A stretch of DNA of 64,000 nt from Paracoccus methylovorus (lineage in GTDB: Bacteria > Pseudomonadota > Alphaproteobacteria > Rhodobacterales > Rhodobacteraceae): assembly GCF_016919705.1 (NCBI RefSeq), contig NZ_CP070371.1, forward strand, positions 773,501 through 837,500, written 5' to 3'. The notes beneath the pieces were generated by a model. It was not told where the DNA came from, did no database searches, and worked only from the letters and a program-made list of their open reading frames with translations. Both the position numbers and the translations under genes were made by a program. Below are positions 20,730 through 30,241 of this stretch, piece by piece. The first letter of the stretch is position 1, and every line of letters starts with the position of its first letter.

Positions 20730-21623
20730 ATGAGTTATCGTCACTCCATGATCTGTTATACCGATGGCATCAGTTGCGCGGCGCCAGTGAAGTGGCGCGG
20801 GCTGGACGGGCTGGTCAGCGTCTATTGGCAGGCCGAAGGGCAGGCCGGCGCGCATGGCTATTACCTGTCGCCCGACCCGCGCATCATGTTCTTCTTTGAT
20901 GACGTGTCCTCGCATATCCTGATCTCGAACCGCGATGATGAAATGCGGCAGAGCGGCCGGCCGATGATGCGGGCGCTCTATGTCCCGGCGGGTGTGCCGA
21001 TGTGGTCGCACTTTACCGGCCATTATGTCTTTGCGCATCTGGACCTGCATATCCATAAGGATCGGATGATGCGGTTCCTGACGCCGACGGTCGGGGCATC
21101 CGCCGCACTGGCCGCGCTGTGCCGACCGGTCGAGATTCAGGATGCCGATGCAATCCACACCCTTGCCGGGCTTTTGGTCGGAGAAGTCACTCAGCCCTCA
21201 CGCCACGGAGTTTTCGCCGAAAGCCTTGTGGGCAGCATCGTGACCGGGCTTCTGGATATTTCGCATGACGGAACAGGGCGTGCAAGCGGTGGGCTGACCC
21301 CGGCGCAGATGAACCGCCTTGCCGCGCGTCTCGAAAACGCTGGCGATCATCGCCTGACCGTGGCCGAGATGGCCGCTACGGTGGGGCTGTCGGAAAGCTG
21401 GTTTGCCGCGATGTTCAAGCAGACGACCGGGCAAACACCGCTGCAATGGCAGATGGGCCAACGTATCAGTCAGGCGCAGAAGCTGTTGGTCGAGACCGAT
21501 CTGACCGTTGCCGATGTTGCGGCCCAGATCGGCTTTTCCGATCAGGCGCATCTGACCCGCGTGTTTCGTCAGGTCGCCGGCGAAACACCCGCCGCCTGGC
21601 GGCGGATGCAGTTGGTCAGGTAA
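20730..21623 (+). CDS. AraC-family transcriptional regulator
   Basis: 297 residues. The C-terminal third carries the two helix-turn-helix motifs (TVAEMAATVGLSESWFAAMF and TVADVAAQIGFSDQAHLTRV followed by FRQVAGETPAAWR). The N-terminal sensing domain is unassigned. It faces a TonB-dependent siderophore receptor gene, convergent with a 36-bp gap, and resembles PchR-type regulators that control such receptors, so it likely responds to an iron-siderophore complex; that link is inferred from position. Confidence 0.88.
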   Translation: MSYRHSMICYTDGISCAAPVKWRGLDGLVSVYWQAEGQAGAHGYYLSPDPRIMFFFDDVSSHILISNRDDEMRQSGRPMMRALYVPAGVPMWSHFTGHYVFAHLDLHIHKDRMMRFLTPTVGASAALAALCRPVEIQDADAIHTLAGLLVGEVTQPSRHGVFAESLVGSIVTGLLDISHDGTGRASGGLTPAQMNRLAARLENAGDHRLTVAEMAATVGLSESWFAAMFKQTTGQTPLQWQMGQRISQAQKLLVETDLTVADVAAQIGFSDQAHLTRVFRQVAGETPAAWRRMQLVR

Positions 21624-21659
21624 AGGCCCGGTCACCGTGATGATCGCCGGGCCATCGGT

Positions 21660-23795
21660 TTACCAGGTGTGGCGCAGGGTCACCGCGACGGTGCGACCCG
21701 GATTGTAGTAATCCGCCGTGCCGCGACCGACGACATGCTGTTCGTCCAGCAGGTTGCTGATATTGACGGCCAAGCTCGTGTTTTCCTGCACCTTATAGCT
21801 GAATGCCGCATCGAGCGTGACCGACGGATCGGCTTTGCCCGTATCGTTCGAGAGCGCATAGAAATACGAACCGATATAGCGTGCACCCAGACCGAAGGTC
21901 ATGTCGCCACGGTTTTCGCTGCCCTGCAAGGTATAGTTCAGCCACAGCGATGCCATATGGTTGGGAACCTCGGAGAATTCGTTTCCTTCCACGTCCACGC
22001 CACGGATTGGGTCCGAGCGCACGACTTCGGACTTCATGTAGGAATAGAACGCGATCAGGTCGAGGTTGTTCGCCAGTTCGGCCTTGCCTTCCAGATCGAA
22101 CCCGCGCACACGCTGTTCGCCCACTAGTTCGCGGGTGATATGGCCCTCCGGCTGGACCACGGCGACCGTGACATTGTTCTTGCGCAGATCATAGATTGAG
22201 GCCGAGATCAGTGCAGTCGTGCCAAGCGGTTGATATTTAACGCCCAGCTCATACTGTTCGCCGCGTTCCGGCTCGACGCCGATGCCCGGAGGCGCGACGG
22301 ATTCGACATAGCTGACATAGGTCGAAATCTCGCTGTTGACCTTGTAGGTCAAGGCTCCGCGGATCGAGGTTTCCGAGAAATCATCGCTTGAGTGCACGCC
22401 GTTCAGCGTTTCCTCGATATCCAGCCAGTCGTGACGCAGACCCACGGTCGCGACGAACTTGTCATTGAAAGACAGGTTCTGTTGCACGAACAGCGATTGG
22501 GTCTTGTAGTCATTGTCGCGCAGTTCATAAGGCGCTGCCAGCGTGCCGGGCGCACCCGAATAGACCGGATTTGCTACGTCGATCGGTGTGTACAGCCCAT
22601 AGAACGGGGCGCTGGTGGTCGATGCGTCGCGGAATTCGATACCGCCCACGGTGCTGCTGTCGAAGTTTTCGAAGCTGCGGTCGTATTGCAGGATCACGTT
22701 ACCGATCAGCTCTTTGGCTGTGGAATCGCCGCCGAAATACCAACGGTCAACCATCGTGCCGACACGCGCCGGGTTGTCCGACAGATAGACATAGCCGAAA
22801 TCGCTTTTCAGATCGCTGTAGCGAAGGTTCGCACGCAGGCTGAGGCCGCTTTCGGACTCATGCTCGAACAGAGCGCTTATGCTGGAACGTTCGACGTTCT
22901 GATAGTTGAAGTCTGGCTCGCCAAAGAAGTCGCTGCGGTCGTATTCGCGATCCAGCGGATAGTCGCCGCTGTTGGGCGTGTTGTCGCGCTTCAGATAATC
23001 CGCGATCACGCTGAGCTTTGTCGCAGCGTTCGGCTGCCAGCTTAGACCACCCATGACGAAGGTGGAATCGTTGCGCGAATAATCATAATCCCGCTCGCCG
23101 TCCTGCACCTTGGCGGTCAGGCGATAGGCCAGCGTCTGGTCCGCGTTCAGCGTATCGCCCACGTCAAATCCGTATTCCGCGTTGCGCGGTGATCCGACCG
23201 AGCCGTAGACCTCGCCGAAACGCTCGAAGCGTGGCTGCTTGGTCACGAAGTTGATCGAGCCGCCCGGATCCGAGGTGCCGAACAGGGTCGAGTTGCCGCC
23301 ACGGATGACTTCGACCCGCTCATAGGCGAAGGGCTCTTCACGCGCGCTGCGCATGGAGCCCAGCGTCAGGCCGTCGCGATAGGTCGTCGCCTGGAACCCG
23401 CGGACGAGGAAATACTCGTTGCGGTCATCCGTCCCGTAATAGTCGGTGTGAATGCCCGCCGAGTAATTCAGCACCTCTTCAAGGGTGGTGGCCCTGCGGT
23501 CGCGCATTTCCTTTTCGGTAATGACCGAAACCGATGCCGGGGTGTCGAGGATGCTGGTCGCCACCTTGCCGCCGACCCACAATTCGCTGGCAACGATGGT
23601 GTTCGCGTCGTCGTCGAACTGGCCGCTGGCGTTAATGATGATGGGTGAAAGACGATAAGGCGAATCCTCGGTTCCCGCCCCGGAATCCGATGGGACGGGA
23701 TCCTGAGCAACGGCCGGGGATGCGATCAAAGCGGTGCAGCCCAGCAGAAGGGCGGTAAGGTGGCGGCGGGGGCCGCGCCGGATGTCATGTGCCAT
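21660..23795 (-). CDS. TonB-dependent siderophore receptor
   Basis: 711 residues from MAHDIRRGPRRHL; a start six codons upstream is also possible. Signal peptide ends near ASPAVAQD. The plug domain (TPASVSVITEKEMRDRRATT, YFLVRGFQATTYRDG, VEVIRGGNSTLFG) is followed by a 22-strand barrel ending in the aromatic-terminated VAVTLRHTW, as required for outer-membrane insertion. The sequence is of the ferrichrome/catecholate FhuA-like family. It imports Fe-siderophore with TonB-ExbBD energy. The partner periplasmic binding protein gene on the other side is truncated. Confidence 0.93.
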   Translation of the reverse strand: MAHDIRRGPRRHLTALLLGCTALIASPAVAQDPVPSDSGAGTEDSPYRLSPIIINASGQFDDDANTIVASELWVGGKVATSILDTPASVSVITEKEMRDRRATTLEEVLNYSAGIHTDYYGTDDRNEYFLVRGFQATTYRDGLTLGSMRSAREEPFAYERVEVIRGGNSTLFGTSDPGGSINFVTKQPRFERFGEVYGSVGSPRNAEYGFDVGDTLNADQTLAYRLTAKVQDGERDYDYSRNDSTFVMGGLSWQPNAATKLSVIADYLKRDNTPNSGDYPLDREYDRSDFFGEPDFNYQNVERSSISALFEHESESGLSLRANLRYSDLKSDFGYVYLSDNPARVGTMVDRWYFGGDSTAKELIGNVILQYDRSFENFDSSTVGGIEFRDASTTSAPFYGLYTPIDVANPVYSGAPGTLAAPYELRDNDYKTQSLFVQQNLSFNDKFVATVGLRHDWLDIEETLNGVHSSDDFSETSIRGALTYKVNSEISTYVSYVESVAPPGIGVEPERGEQYELGVKYQPLGTTALISASIYDLRKNNVTVAVVQPEGHITRELVGEQRVRGFDLEGKAELANNLDLIAFYSYMKSEVVRSDPIRGVDVEGNEFSEVPNHMASLWLNYTLQGSENRGDMTFGLGARYIGSYFYALSNDTGKADPSVTLDAAFSYKVQENTSLAVNISNLLDEQHVVGRGTADYYNPGRTVAVTLRHTW

Positions 23796-24087
23796 GGTTT
23801 CAAGGTCCCGCATGGGTGTTGTCGTTGCTGCTGGCTGCCTGCAGATCACAGAGGGTCCGAGACTGGCTGGCCTTGGAATGACGTTAGGCCTCCCGCACCC
23901 AAGTGCGGGGCAGGGCGGCGTGGCGATCATGCTGGCGCGGCTTCTAGGACCGATAGTGCGAGGCTGTCTTGTATAATCCCACTTTTTTTGTCGGAATCTT
24001 TGGGAAAAAGCGGATACCTTGATCGACACGGGTTGACGCATACCCCCTTGCGGGGGAAATCCGCAGGCAAACCCGTCAGGAAAGGCC
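23796..24087. promoter_or_regulatory. divergent promoter region of siderophore receptor and binding-protein genes
   Basis: 292 bp between divergent start codons. A hairpin CCCGCAC-CCAA-GTGCGGG at 23892-23909 lies in the expected receptor leader. A T-rich stretch (ACTTTTTTTGTCGG) near 23979-23992 is the probable promoter zone. No Fur box of the GATAATGATAATCATTATC type was found by eye. Confidence 0.4.
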
Positions 24088-24663
24088 ATGTCGATGCGGA
24101 TTTTGCGCCCTATGATGCTGGTCCTGATGATGACCACCGCCACCGCCCTGGCGGATGAGGCCGGATTTCCCGTCAGTATCCAGCACGCGTTCGGCACCAC
24201 GATGATCAGAGAAAAGCCGCAACGCGTGGCAACGGTCGCCTCGGGCAATCATGAGGTGCCGCTCGCGCTTGGGATCGTGCCAGTGGGCATGGCGGCGGCC
24301 AATTACGGCGATGACGACGGCGACGGCGTGCTGCCCTGGGTCAAGGAAAAGCTGGTCGAACTGGGCGCAGACACGCCGGCCTTGTTCGACGAAGGCGACG
24401 GTATCGATTTCGAGGCTGTCGCGGCGACCGCCCCCGATGTGATCCTTGCCGCTTATTCGGGGCTGACACAGTCCGATTACGACACGCTGAGCCAGATTGC
24501 GCCGGTCGTCGCCTATCCGGATTCGCCCTGGACGACCGATTGGCGGCAGATGATCCAAATGAACAGCGCGGGCATGGGCATGGCGGCCAAGGGCGACGCT
24601 CTGATCGCGAAAATGGAAGGGCAGATCGCCGATACCCGAAACAGCCCCCGGACCGTTTTCTGA
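24088..24663 (+). pseudogene. siderophore ABC transporter periplasmic binding protein, 3' truncated
   Basis: 191 codons from MSMRILRPMMLVLMMTTATA (signal peptide) with the FecB/FepB start FPVSIQHAFGTTMIREKPQR and VAATAPDVILAAYSGLTQSDY. Full-length proteins have roughly 300-340 residues; here the C-terminal lobe is missing. The frame ends just as IS256-type transposase sequence begins, so an insertion followed by decay removed the rest. It is unlikely to be functional because the siderophore site needs both lobes. Confidence 0.8.
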
Positions 24664-24841
24664 TCCTCCTCATTCCGCAAATCCATCAAGACGAGAGGCT
24701 CGTTCCCGACGGATGATGCCGCCACGAAGCTGATCTTTCGGGCGACCCGGAGCTTCGAGAAAAGATGGCCGCAACGTCCGCGAATGGTTTGCGGCCCGCA
24801 ACCAGTGTGCCAGAATGTTCGGCGGGCGCTTCGCTGCCTGA
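24664..24841 (+). pseudogene. IS256-family transposase C-terminal fragment, frameshifted
   Basis: Reading from 24673: FRKSIKTRGSFPTDDAATKL then IFRATRSFEKRWPQRP, a frameshift near 24778, and REWFAARNQCARMFGGRFAA before a stop at 24839-24841. These match the end of IS256-type transposases (KTRGxFP...A.KL...W....WK.A.NQFA..F..RF). The likely right end of the element follows near ACACAGAATTC at 24873-24883. Confidence 0.75.
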
Positions 24842-25000
24842 ATGCCTGAAACTGCATGAGCCGGCGCAGATACACAGAATTCAGAAAACGCCCGCAGGAG
24901 CATCCTCAGTATGCTTTGATCTGGCCATGACTCGTCTCCTCTGTGGTGCTGGTTCGTAAAACCATCATAGTGACCTGAGTGCCGGTTATGGCCACTTGCT

Positions 25001-25384
25001 ATGCTTTTTAGGGCTCCGCAGGCGGCCACAACCTCCGTCAATGCTGACTTCCCAACATGCTATGGCAGAAAATTCACCAGCCGCGACCTGGATCTCTGGG
25101 CCTATGCCAAACAGGTCACTATGGATTTCTCACGGCTTGGAAAACCCACCGATAACGGCTTTATCGAAGCTTTCAACAGCAAGTTGAGGTCCAAATGGCT
25201 GAACGCACATTGGTTCATGAGCCTTGCGGACGCAGCTGAAAAGCTGGAGGATTGGCGGAGACACTACACCCGTAGCGCGATCGGATCTAACGTCCCGAGC
25301 GCGCTGCACTTTTCCGATGACCTCACGGGCCCGCGTTGTGATAGAGGTCGGAAACTCCCGGGGCCGACGGTCCAGAATCCGTAG
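25001..25384 (+). pseudogene. IS3-family transposase OrfB C-terminal remnant
   Basis: The frame contains FTSRDLDLWAYAKQVTMDFS, then GKPTDNGFIEAFN with the catalytic Glu, and LNAHWFMSLADAAEKLEDWR, the end of an IS3-group integrase domain. The first two catalytic Asp residues and the whole N-terminus are missing, and the C-terminus has drifted. Together with the IS256 fragment it marks a region of nested insertions. Confidence 0.8.
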
Positions 25385-25941
25385 GCAAGGAAAAATGCCG
25401 AAAGGCTCCGGTCGCGGCTGGATGAAAGCTCAGTAACTGGTCAGAGTCAGACCGGATGCTCATGTGATATCAGCAAATTATCCGAAGCATCGCCATGTGG
25501 CGATAGTTTTATGTGGGCAAGGCGGTTCGCATAATGATGAGCTGTTCTAGTTCATCTGGAACATTGGTTAGGTTTGACTCAACCTGTTTGCCTATAATAT
25601 TATTCGAATGATATCTGTCAGTCGTGATTTCGGCGTTGCAGATTTGATATCCGTATAATGATTATCCCAGGTTGTTTAAGTATAATTAAAACAGCTTATG
25701 ATTGTGCAATCATACTGATTGGCCGTGCGAAATAGTGGAAATCTGTCTGCCTTACCGGGCCATGTTCCGTTAATATTTTTCAAATATCACCATAGAATTT
25801 TCTAGAAATTGTTAATCATATTCACCTGACGTCATCTTGAAATAATAGTGCTTGACGCATTGTTGCAGCACAGTCCTAATAACAATATTTCAAAGATATA
25901 GACCGCATTGAAATTTATTCTAGAATTTAGGGGCAACCAAC
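25385..25941. other. AT-rich intergenic region upstream of a LuxR-type gene
   Basis: 557 bp with clearly lower GC than the rest of the host part, especially 25540-25930, and no reading frame. It probably contains the promoter and control region of the downstream regulator. No precise -35/-10 pair or lux box could be fixed by eye. Confidence 0.45.
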
Positions 25942-26811
25942 ATGGAAGTACTCAAGGATATTGAGGTCATCCTGGCGGCGCGTTCGGCGCAGGCCGCGTG
26001 GCAGCACTACGTGGCGCGATTGACTGGCCTTGGCTTTCCCAATGTCTCCTATCACGCTATACGGGTTCTGGAGACATCCTGCGGCCAGATGCTAGACGAC
26101 AGTATTCTGCTGTCGAGCTACTCTCCACGCCTGATGCAAGAGCTTGTATCCTTGGACCTGCTTGAGAGCACGCCCTTGTATCTGTCCCTGACCAATCGCA
26201 CGAGCAGTGAAAGCTGGGATGGGATGCAGAGGCGCCGGCTGGCCGGGCGGCTAAGCCCGCGTGAAGAGCGGGTAATAGATATCTTCGCACGCTACGGCCA
26301 TGTCGCGGGTTATGTGGTCAGCATGAATGATGATATCGAACATATTCGTGCGGGTATACTGCTGAGCGGCACCATCGGCATGCGGCAGGACAAGCTGGAC
26401 GAACTCTGGGCACGGCATGGCCAACTCGTGGAGGCATTGAGCGGCTTGATAAATCTGCGTATTTCTACCCTGCCTTATGCCGAACGTGAATGTGTGCTGA
26501 CGGCGCGCCAGCGTGAGGTGCTGGAATGCATCTCTACCGGTCATACCATGCAGGAAATCGCTGAAATTCTGAAGGTTACGCCGGCTACGGTGGAAAAACA
26601 CTTACGGTTGGCGCGCAAGGCCTTGGGGGCAAAGACAACTGCGCAGGCGATCTTGTTGGCGGCCCGCCGCAAACAGATATTCAGTTCCTCTGCAGAACCA
26701 AGCGTCACAATGTCAGGCAGTTCCTCAAATCATCCTGGGAAAGATGTGCGGTCGCAGAAATTCTTATCCGCATTGTCGGATTTGCTGAGCGAACCGGGGC
26801 GTGATAACTGA
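25942..26811 (+). CDS. LuxR-family transcriptional regulator (autoinducer-binding-like N-terminus)
   Basis: 289 residues. The C-terminal GerE-type helix-turn-helix (LTARQREVLECISTGHTMQE, VTPATVEKHLRLARKALGAK) is intact. The N-terminal 170 residues have the layout of autoinducer-binding LuxR proteins, but the acyl-homoserine-lactone contact residues are only partly matched (a Pro in ESTPLY and a Trp in SESWD). A tail of about 45 residues after the HTH is unusual. No luxI homolog is in the window, so it is an orphan regulator if it senses a signal at all. The AT-rich upstream DNA suggests transfer. Confidence 0.82.
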   Translation: MEVLKDIEVILAARSAQAAWQHYVARLTGLGFPNVSYHAIRVLETSCGQMLDDSILLSSYSPRLMQELVSLDLLESTPLYLSLTNRTSSESWDGMQRRRLAGRLSPREERVIDIFARYGHVAGYVVSMNDDIEHIRAGILLSGTIGMRQDKLDELWARHGQLVEALSGLINLRISTLPYAERECVLTARQREVLECISTGHTMQEIAEILKVTPATVEKHLRLARKALGAKTTAQAILLAARRKQIFSSSAEPSVTMSGSSSNHPGKDVRSQKFLSALSDLLSEPGRDN

Positions 26812-26830
26812 GCGTTACCGCATAATGTAA

Positions 26831-26856
26831 AACGCCGGCTCCAAAGAGCCGGCGTT
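26831..26856. terminator. bidirectional terminator between the LuxR-type gene and tsf
   Basis: AACGCCGGCTC and GAGCCGGCGTT form a perfect 11-bp stem with a CAAA loop, centred between two convergent genes. It can serve both strands. Confidence 0.8.
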
Positions 26857-26877
26857 GTCTGTCGAGGCAAGGTAGAA

Positions 26878-27768
26878 TCAGGCGCCCGCACGGGTCTTGG
26901 CGACCTCGGCGGCGAAATCCTCTTCTTTCTTCTCGATGCCTTCGCCGACCACGACGCGGGCATAGCCGGTCACTTCGACACCAGCATCTTTAGCGGCTTC
27001 TGCAACGGTCACGTCGGGGTTGATGACGAACTTCTGGCCAAGCAGGGTTACTTCCTCGAAGTATTTCTTCATCCGGCCTTCGATCATTTTCTCGATCACG
27101 GCCTCGGGCTTGCCCGATTCACGGGCCTGCTCGGTCAGCACCGATTTCTCACGCTCGACCAGAGTCGGATCCAGATCCGCTTCTGACAGCGAGGCCGGGT
27201 TGGTCGCGGCGATGTGCATGGCGATCTGCTTGCCGATCTCTTGCGCTTTGGCCGCATCACCTTTCAGCGCGACCAGCACACCGATCTTGCCCATGCCCTC
27301 GGCGGCGGAGTTGTGCACGTAAGAGACGATGGTATCGCCTTCCAGAACGTGCAGCCGGCGCAACGTCATGTTCTCGCCGATACGGGCGATGGCTTCGGTC
27401 AGCACCTCTTCGACCGGGCGACCGTTCAAATGAGTCGCCTTCAGGACTTCGACATCCGTGGCGGTGTCCAGCGCGACATTGGTGATTTCACGCACGAGCT
27501 GCTGGAAATCGGCGTTCTTGGCGACGAAATCGGTTTCCGAGTTCAACTCGACTGCGACGCCACGGCCGGCGCGGACGGCAACGCCCACCAGACCTTCAGC
27601 AGCGACGCGGCCCGACTTCTTGGCGGCCTTCGCCAGACCCTTGGTGCGCAGCCAATCGATGGCGGCTTCCATATCGCCATCGGTTTCGGTCAGCGCTTTT
27701 TTTGCGTCCATCATGCCTGCGCCGGTCGTCTCGCGCAGATCCTTCACCATCGCAGCGGTGATAGCCAT
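26878..27768 (-). CDS. tsf: translation elongation factor Ts
   Basis: 296 residues. The N-terminal UBA-like helix region [20 protein letters not shown] and the EF-Tu contact motif [12 protein letters not shown] are intact. It is the nucleotide-exchange factor for EF-Tu. Start follows AAGGAG. Downstream of rpsB on the same strand, the conserved rpsB-tsf arrangement. Confidence 0.98.
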   Translation of the reverse strand: MAITAAMVKDLRETTGAGMMDAKKALTETDGDMEAAIDWLRTKGLAKAAKKSGRVAAEGLVGVAVRAGRGVAVELNSETDFVAKNADFQQLVREITNVALDTATDVEVLKATHLNGRPVEEVLTEAIARIGENMTLRRLHVLEGDTIVSYVHNSAAEGMGKIGVLVALKGDAAKAQEIGKQIAMHIAATNPASLSEADLDPTLVEREKSVLTEQARESGKPEAVIEKMIEGRMKKYFEEVTLLGQKFVINPDVTVAEAAKDAGVEVTGYARVVVGEGIEKKEEDFAAEVAKTRAGA

Positions 27769-27794
27769 CGGATGTCTCCTTGCTTTTCAATGCG

Positions 27795-27819
27795 TCAGGC
27801 GGGGTTTATCCCCGCCTGA
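27795..27819 (-). promoter_or_regulatory. intercistronic hairpin between rpsB and tsf
   Basis: TCAGGCGGGG and CCCCGCCTGA form a perfect 10-bp stem with a TTTAT loop. There is no U-tract behind it. Partial termination at this spot is a known way to set the S2/EF-Ts ratio in other bacteria; here it is inferred. Confidence 0.6.
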
Positions 27820-27865
27820 TGAATGTTCCGTAAACCTGTTGCGGGAGCCCGGATGGGTCCGCCGA

Positions 27866-28645
27866 TCAGGCTTCCGCGGCTGCTTCCGTGGTCTCGCCGG
27901 CCAGCTCTTCTTCGATGCTGGCTTCCAGCGCGCCAAGGTCCACACCGGCCGCCCCCATCTGGGCCGTCATGCCGTCCAGAGCGGCGCGGCTGGCGAGATC
28001 GCAGTAAAGCGCGATGGCGCGGGCGGCGTCGTCATTGCCGGGGATGATATAGTCCACACCCTTGGGCGAGCAGTTGGTATCGACCACGGCGACGACCGGG
28101 ATGCCCAGCTTTTTCGCCTCGGCGATGGCCAGGTCTTCCTTGTTCACGTCAACCACGAACAGCAAGTCGGGCAGGCCGCCCATCTCGCGGATACCACCCA
28201 GCGAGGCCTGGAGTTTGGCCTGCTCGCGTTCCATTTGCAGACGTTCTTTCTTGGTCAGACCCTCAGCGCCCGAGGAGAGGGTCTCATCCAGCGCCTTAAG
28301 CCGTTGAATCGACTGCGAGACGGTTTTCCAGTTGGTCAGAGTGCCGCCCAGCCAGCGGTGGTTCATGAAATACTGGGCCGATTTCTCGGCAGCTTCGGAG
28401 ACGGCTTTCTGCGCCTGACGCTTGGTGCCGACGAACAGAACCCGGCCGCCTTTGGCCACGGTATCGCGCACGATCTGCAGCGCCGCGTCCAGCATGGGTA
28501 CGGTCTGGGTCAGGTCGATGATATGAATGCCGTTACGTTCACCATAGATGAACTCGGCCATACGAGGGTTCCAGCGCTGAGTCTGGTGGCCGTAGTGTAC
28601 GCCAGCTTCCAAAAGCTGACGCATGGAGAATTCAGGAAGCGCCAT
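27866..28645 (-). CDS. rpsB: 30S ribosomal protein S2
   Basis: 259 residues from [20 protein letters not shown], with a purine-rich AAGGAAA site just upstream; longer in-frame starts add residues foreign to the family. [13 protein letters not shown] and [16 protein letters not shown] are S2 signatures. An alanine/glutamate-rich tail ends the protein. Confidence 0.98.
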   Translation of the reverse strand: MALPEFSMRQLLEAGVHYGHQTQRWNPRMAEFIYGERNGIHIIDLTQTVPMLDAALQIVRDTVAKGGRVLFVGTKRQAQKAVSEAAEKSAQYFMNHRWLGGTLTNWKTVSQSIQRLKALDETLSSGAEGLTKKERLQMEREQAKLQASLGGIREMGGLPDLLFVVDVNKEDLAIAEAKKLGIPVVAVVDTNCSPKGVDYIIPGNDDAARAIALYCDLASRAALDGMTAQMGAAGVDLGALEASIEEELAGETTEAAAEA

Positions 28646-28851
28646 GTCCATTTCCTTTCCGGTTTGCGCCTTGGCGGGGCTTTCAGGGGCTTGCCCCAAC
28701 CGGTGGACCGTCGAAGGATGTCTCCCTCCGGGGCCCGACCCCGCCTGTGAAGTGCGCGCGAGATAGTCCCTTCACGCGCCGAATGCAAGCCCTGGCAGCA
28801 GGGAATGTGCACACTCTTACGCATTTCGGCACCTAGTCGCATCAAGATTCA

Positions 28852-28887
28852 GCAGCCGATTGCATGATCCTTCGGCACCCGATTGCA
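28852..28887. repeat. paired 13-bp repeats at the edge of IS21 debris
   Basis: GCAGCCGATTGCA (28852-28864) and GCACCCGATTGCA (28875-28887) differ at one base and start 23 bp apart. IS21-type elements carry such multiple repeats near their ends, which fits the adjacent istB remains. Confidence 0.5.
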
Positions 28888-28912
28888 AGAGGATCGGCGC
28901 CTAAGGGTATAA

Positions 28913-29393
28913 TCAGAGATCGGTGAAGCTGGCTTCTCGTCTGCGAAGCGACTCGCCGCGCAGCTTGATGTGATGCCGGTCGCGCGAGAGGCAGTTGAGA
29001 ACAGCATCGGCAATGACAGGGTTATCGATAAACCCGTACCAGTCATTATAGGGGGCTCTGTCCGACGATGATGGTGGAAAGCGCTCCGGTGCGGTCTTCG
29101 ATGATGTCGAATAGAATGGATTTCTCGCCCTCGCTCATCGCCACCTTTCCGAAATCATCCAAAATCAGCAGCTTGAACTTCGCCAGTTTTTCGCGCTCAT
29201 GCAGATAAACCTCGTCCTCCAGGGTCATTGACAGGCCGTAGAGCAGGTCGGATATTTTGAAGCTTATGTCCCGCGCGAACGACCGCCGTGGCGACACAGC
29301 AGGCTATCCAGCTTTTGCCGGTGCCGGTTTCACCACTGATCAAAATATTCCAAGCATATGGAATCCAGTCGCATTTCATCCCTGACCTGATGG
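28913..29393 (-). pseudogene. IS21-family istB (transposition helper ATPase) remnant, multiply frameshifted
   Basis: Three pieces on the minus strand, in different frames, make up an IstB-like protein: ILISGETGTGKSWIACCVAT (Walker A), KLAKFKLLILDDFGKVAM (Walker B) with DIIEDRTGALSTIIVGQ, and NDWYGFIDNPVIADAVLNCL with RHHIKLRGESLRR before the stop at 28913-28915. At least two frameshifts separate them, so no helper protein can be made. Confidence 0.85.
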
Positions 29394-30097
29394 GACAAGC
29401 GCCGATGCCTTTCTAGATCCCCGACGGCAGCATGACCATCCAGAATTATCAGCCCTGCGTGCTTCACACCTATGTCGACAGCCGGGTTCGGGTGGATTTT
29501 GCTTGGCCGCGCCGGAAACCGTTGATGCCGGGCTGCGTCGCCACCTACAGGCTCACCTATGACGTCGAGCAGGACCAACGCAGGATCGCCTTCATCCTTA
29601 CTCGGCCGGTTGCACCGCGAGGAACTGGACCGCCAGACCCTCAATGCGGTCGAGAACCCCGAGATCAAGCCATCGAACCTGGACCTGCGAGCAAATGACC
29701 CGGCAACCGGCAGCGACCACACAAGCGAGTGCGATGGGCGACGAGACGGATTTTCTGCTGTTTTACAGACCTTGCGCTGCCCAGAAAACGTGCCGCGCTG
29801 CTGGAAACGTTCTTCGCACACCCGGAAAGGCAGGGCGACACGTCGGCATGAATCGGCCGCGCGTCAACCAAACGTTAATATTTTTGCATAATCTTGCCCG
29901 AAATCAGTTGGGTTCAGAGGGGCCAATGTGGATTTCGATTATGCCCGGGCAAAAAATTACCGAATGCTCTGCGGCGGGCGGCAGCGCCTGTCCGCTTGAT
30001 ATGGCGGTGTTGATCGGAGAGTGTGCGATGACTACCTCATGAAAGCGCAACCACGCTTGCGCCTGCGTCTTCCAGACGCTATCGGAACAAGAGGATT
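29394..30097. other. intergenic region between IS21 debris and tRNA-Thr
   Basis: About 700 bp. Several medium-length open stretches exist on both strands but none shows family motifs or a ribosome site, and they overlap each other. The region may contain the decayed istA end. It holds the promoter of tRNA-Thr, not clearly recognisable. Confidence 0.4.
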
Positions 30098-30173
30098 GCC
30101 GGTTTAGCTCAGCTGGTAGAGCAGCTGATTTGTAATCAGAAGGTCGCGGGTTCGATTCCTGCAACCGGCACCA
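30098..30173 (+). tRNA. tRNA-Thr (anticodon TGT)
   Basis: 76 nt including encoded CCA. The acceptor stem GCCGGTT pairs with AACCGGC, D-arm GCTC/GAGC, anticodon loop TTTGTAA with TGT at its centre, and T-arm CGCGGGTTCGATTCCTGCA. One mismatch at the top of the anticodon stem. The gene is complete and is the integration site of the prophage that follows. Confidence 0.96.
30130..30173 (+). other. probable left attachment site (attL) in the 3' half of tRNA-Thr
   Basis: The integrase gene begins the phage DNA 68 bp after the tRNA and points at it, as in most tRNA-integrating phages. The core would lie in the anticodon-to-3' half and should be repeated at the right end, which is outside the window, so its exact limits cannot be given. 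Confidence 0.55.
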
Positions 30174-30241
30174 TAAAATCAAGGGGTTACGTGGATGTGC
30201 TCGCTTCCACCCATTTGGTTTTCCCAGACCGTTTCCCAGTT

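Noticed and set aside
24913..24957. Minus-strand MARSKHTED start with GAGGAG upstream as the start of an IS OrfA
   Set aside because: The frame stops after 15 codons; at most a tiny fragment of another element.
24513..25041. Minus-strand frames over the IS256 remnant
   Set aside because: No family character; the plus strand carries recognisable transposase text.
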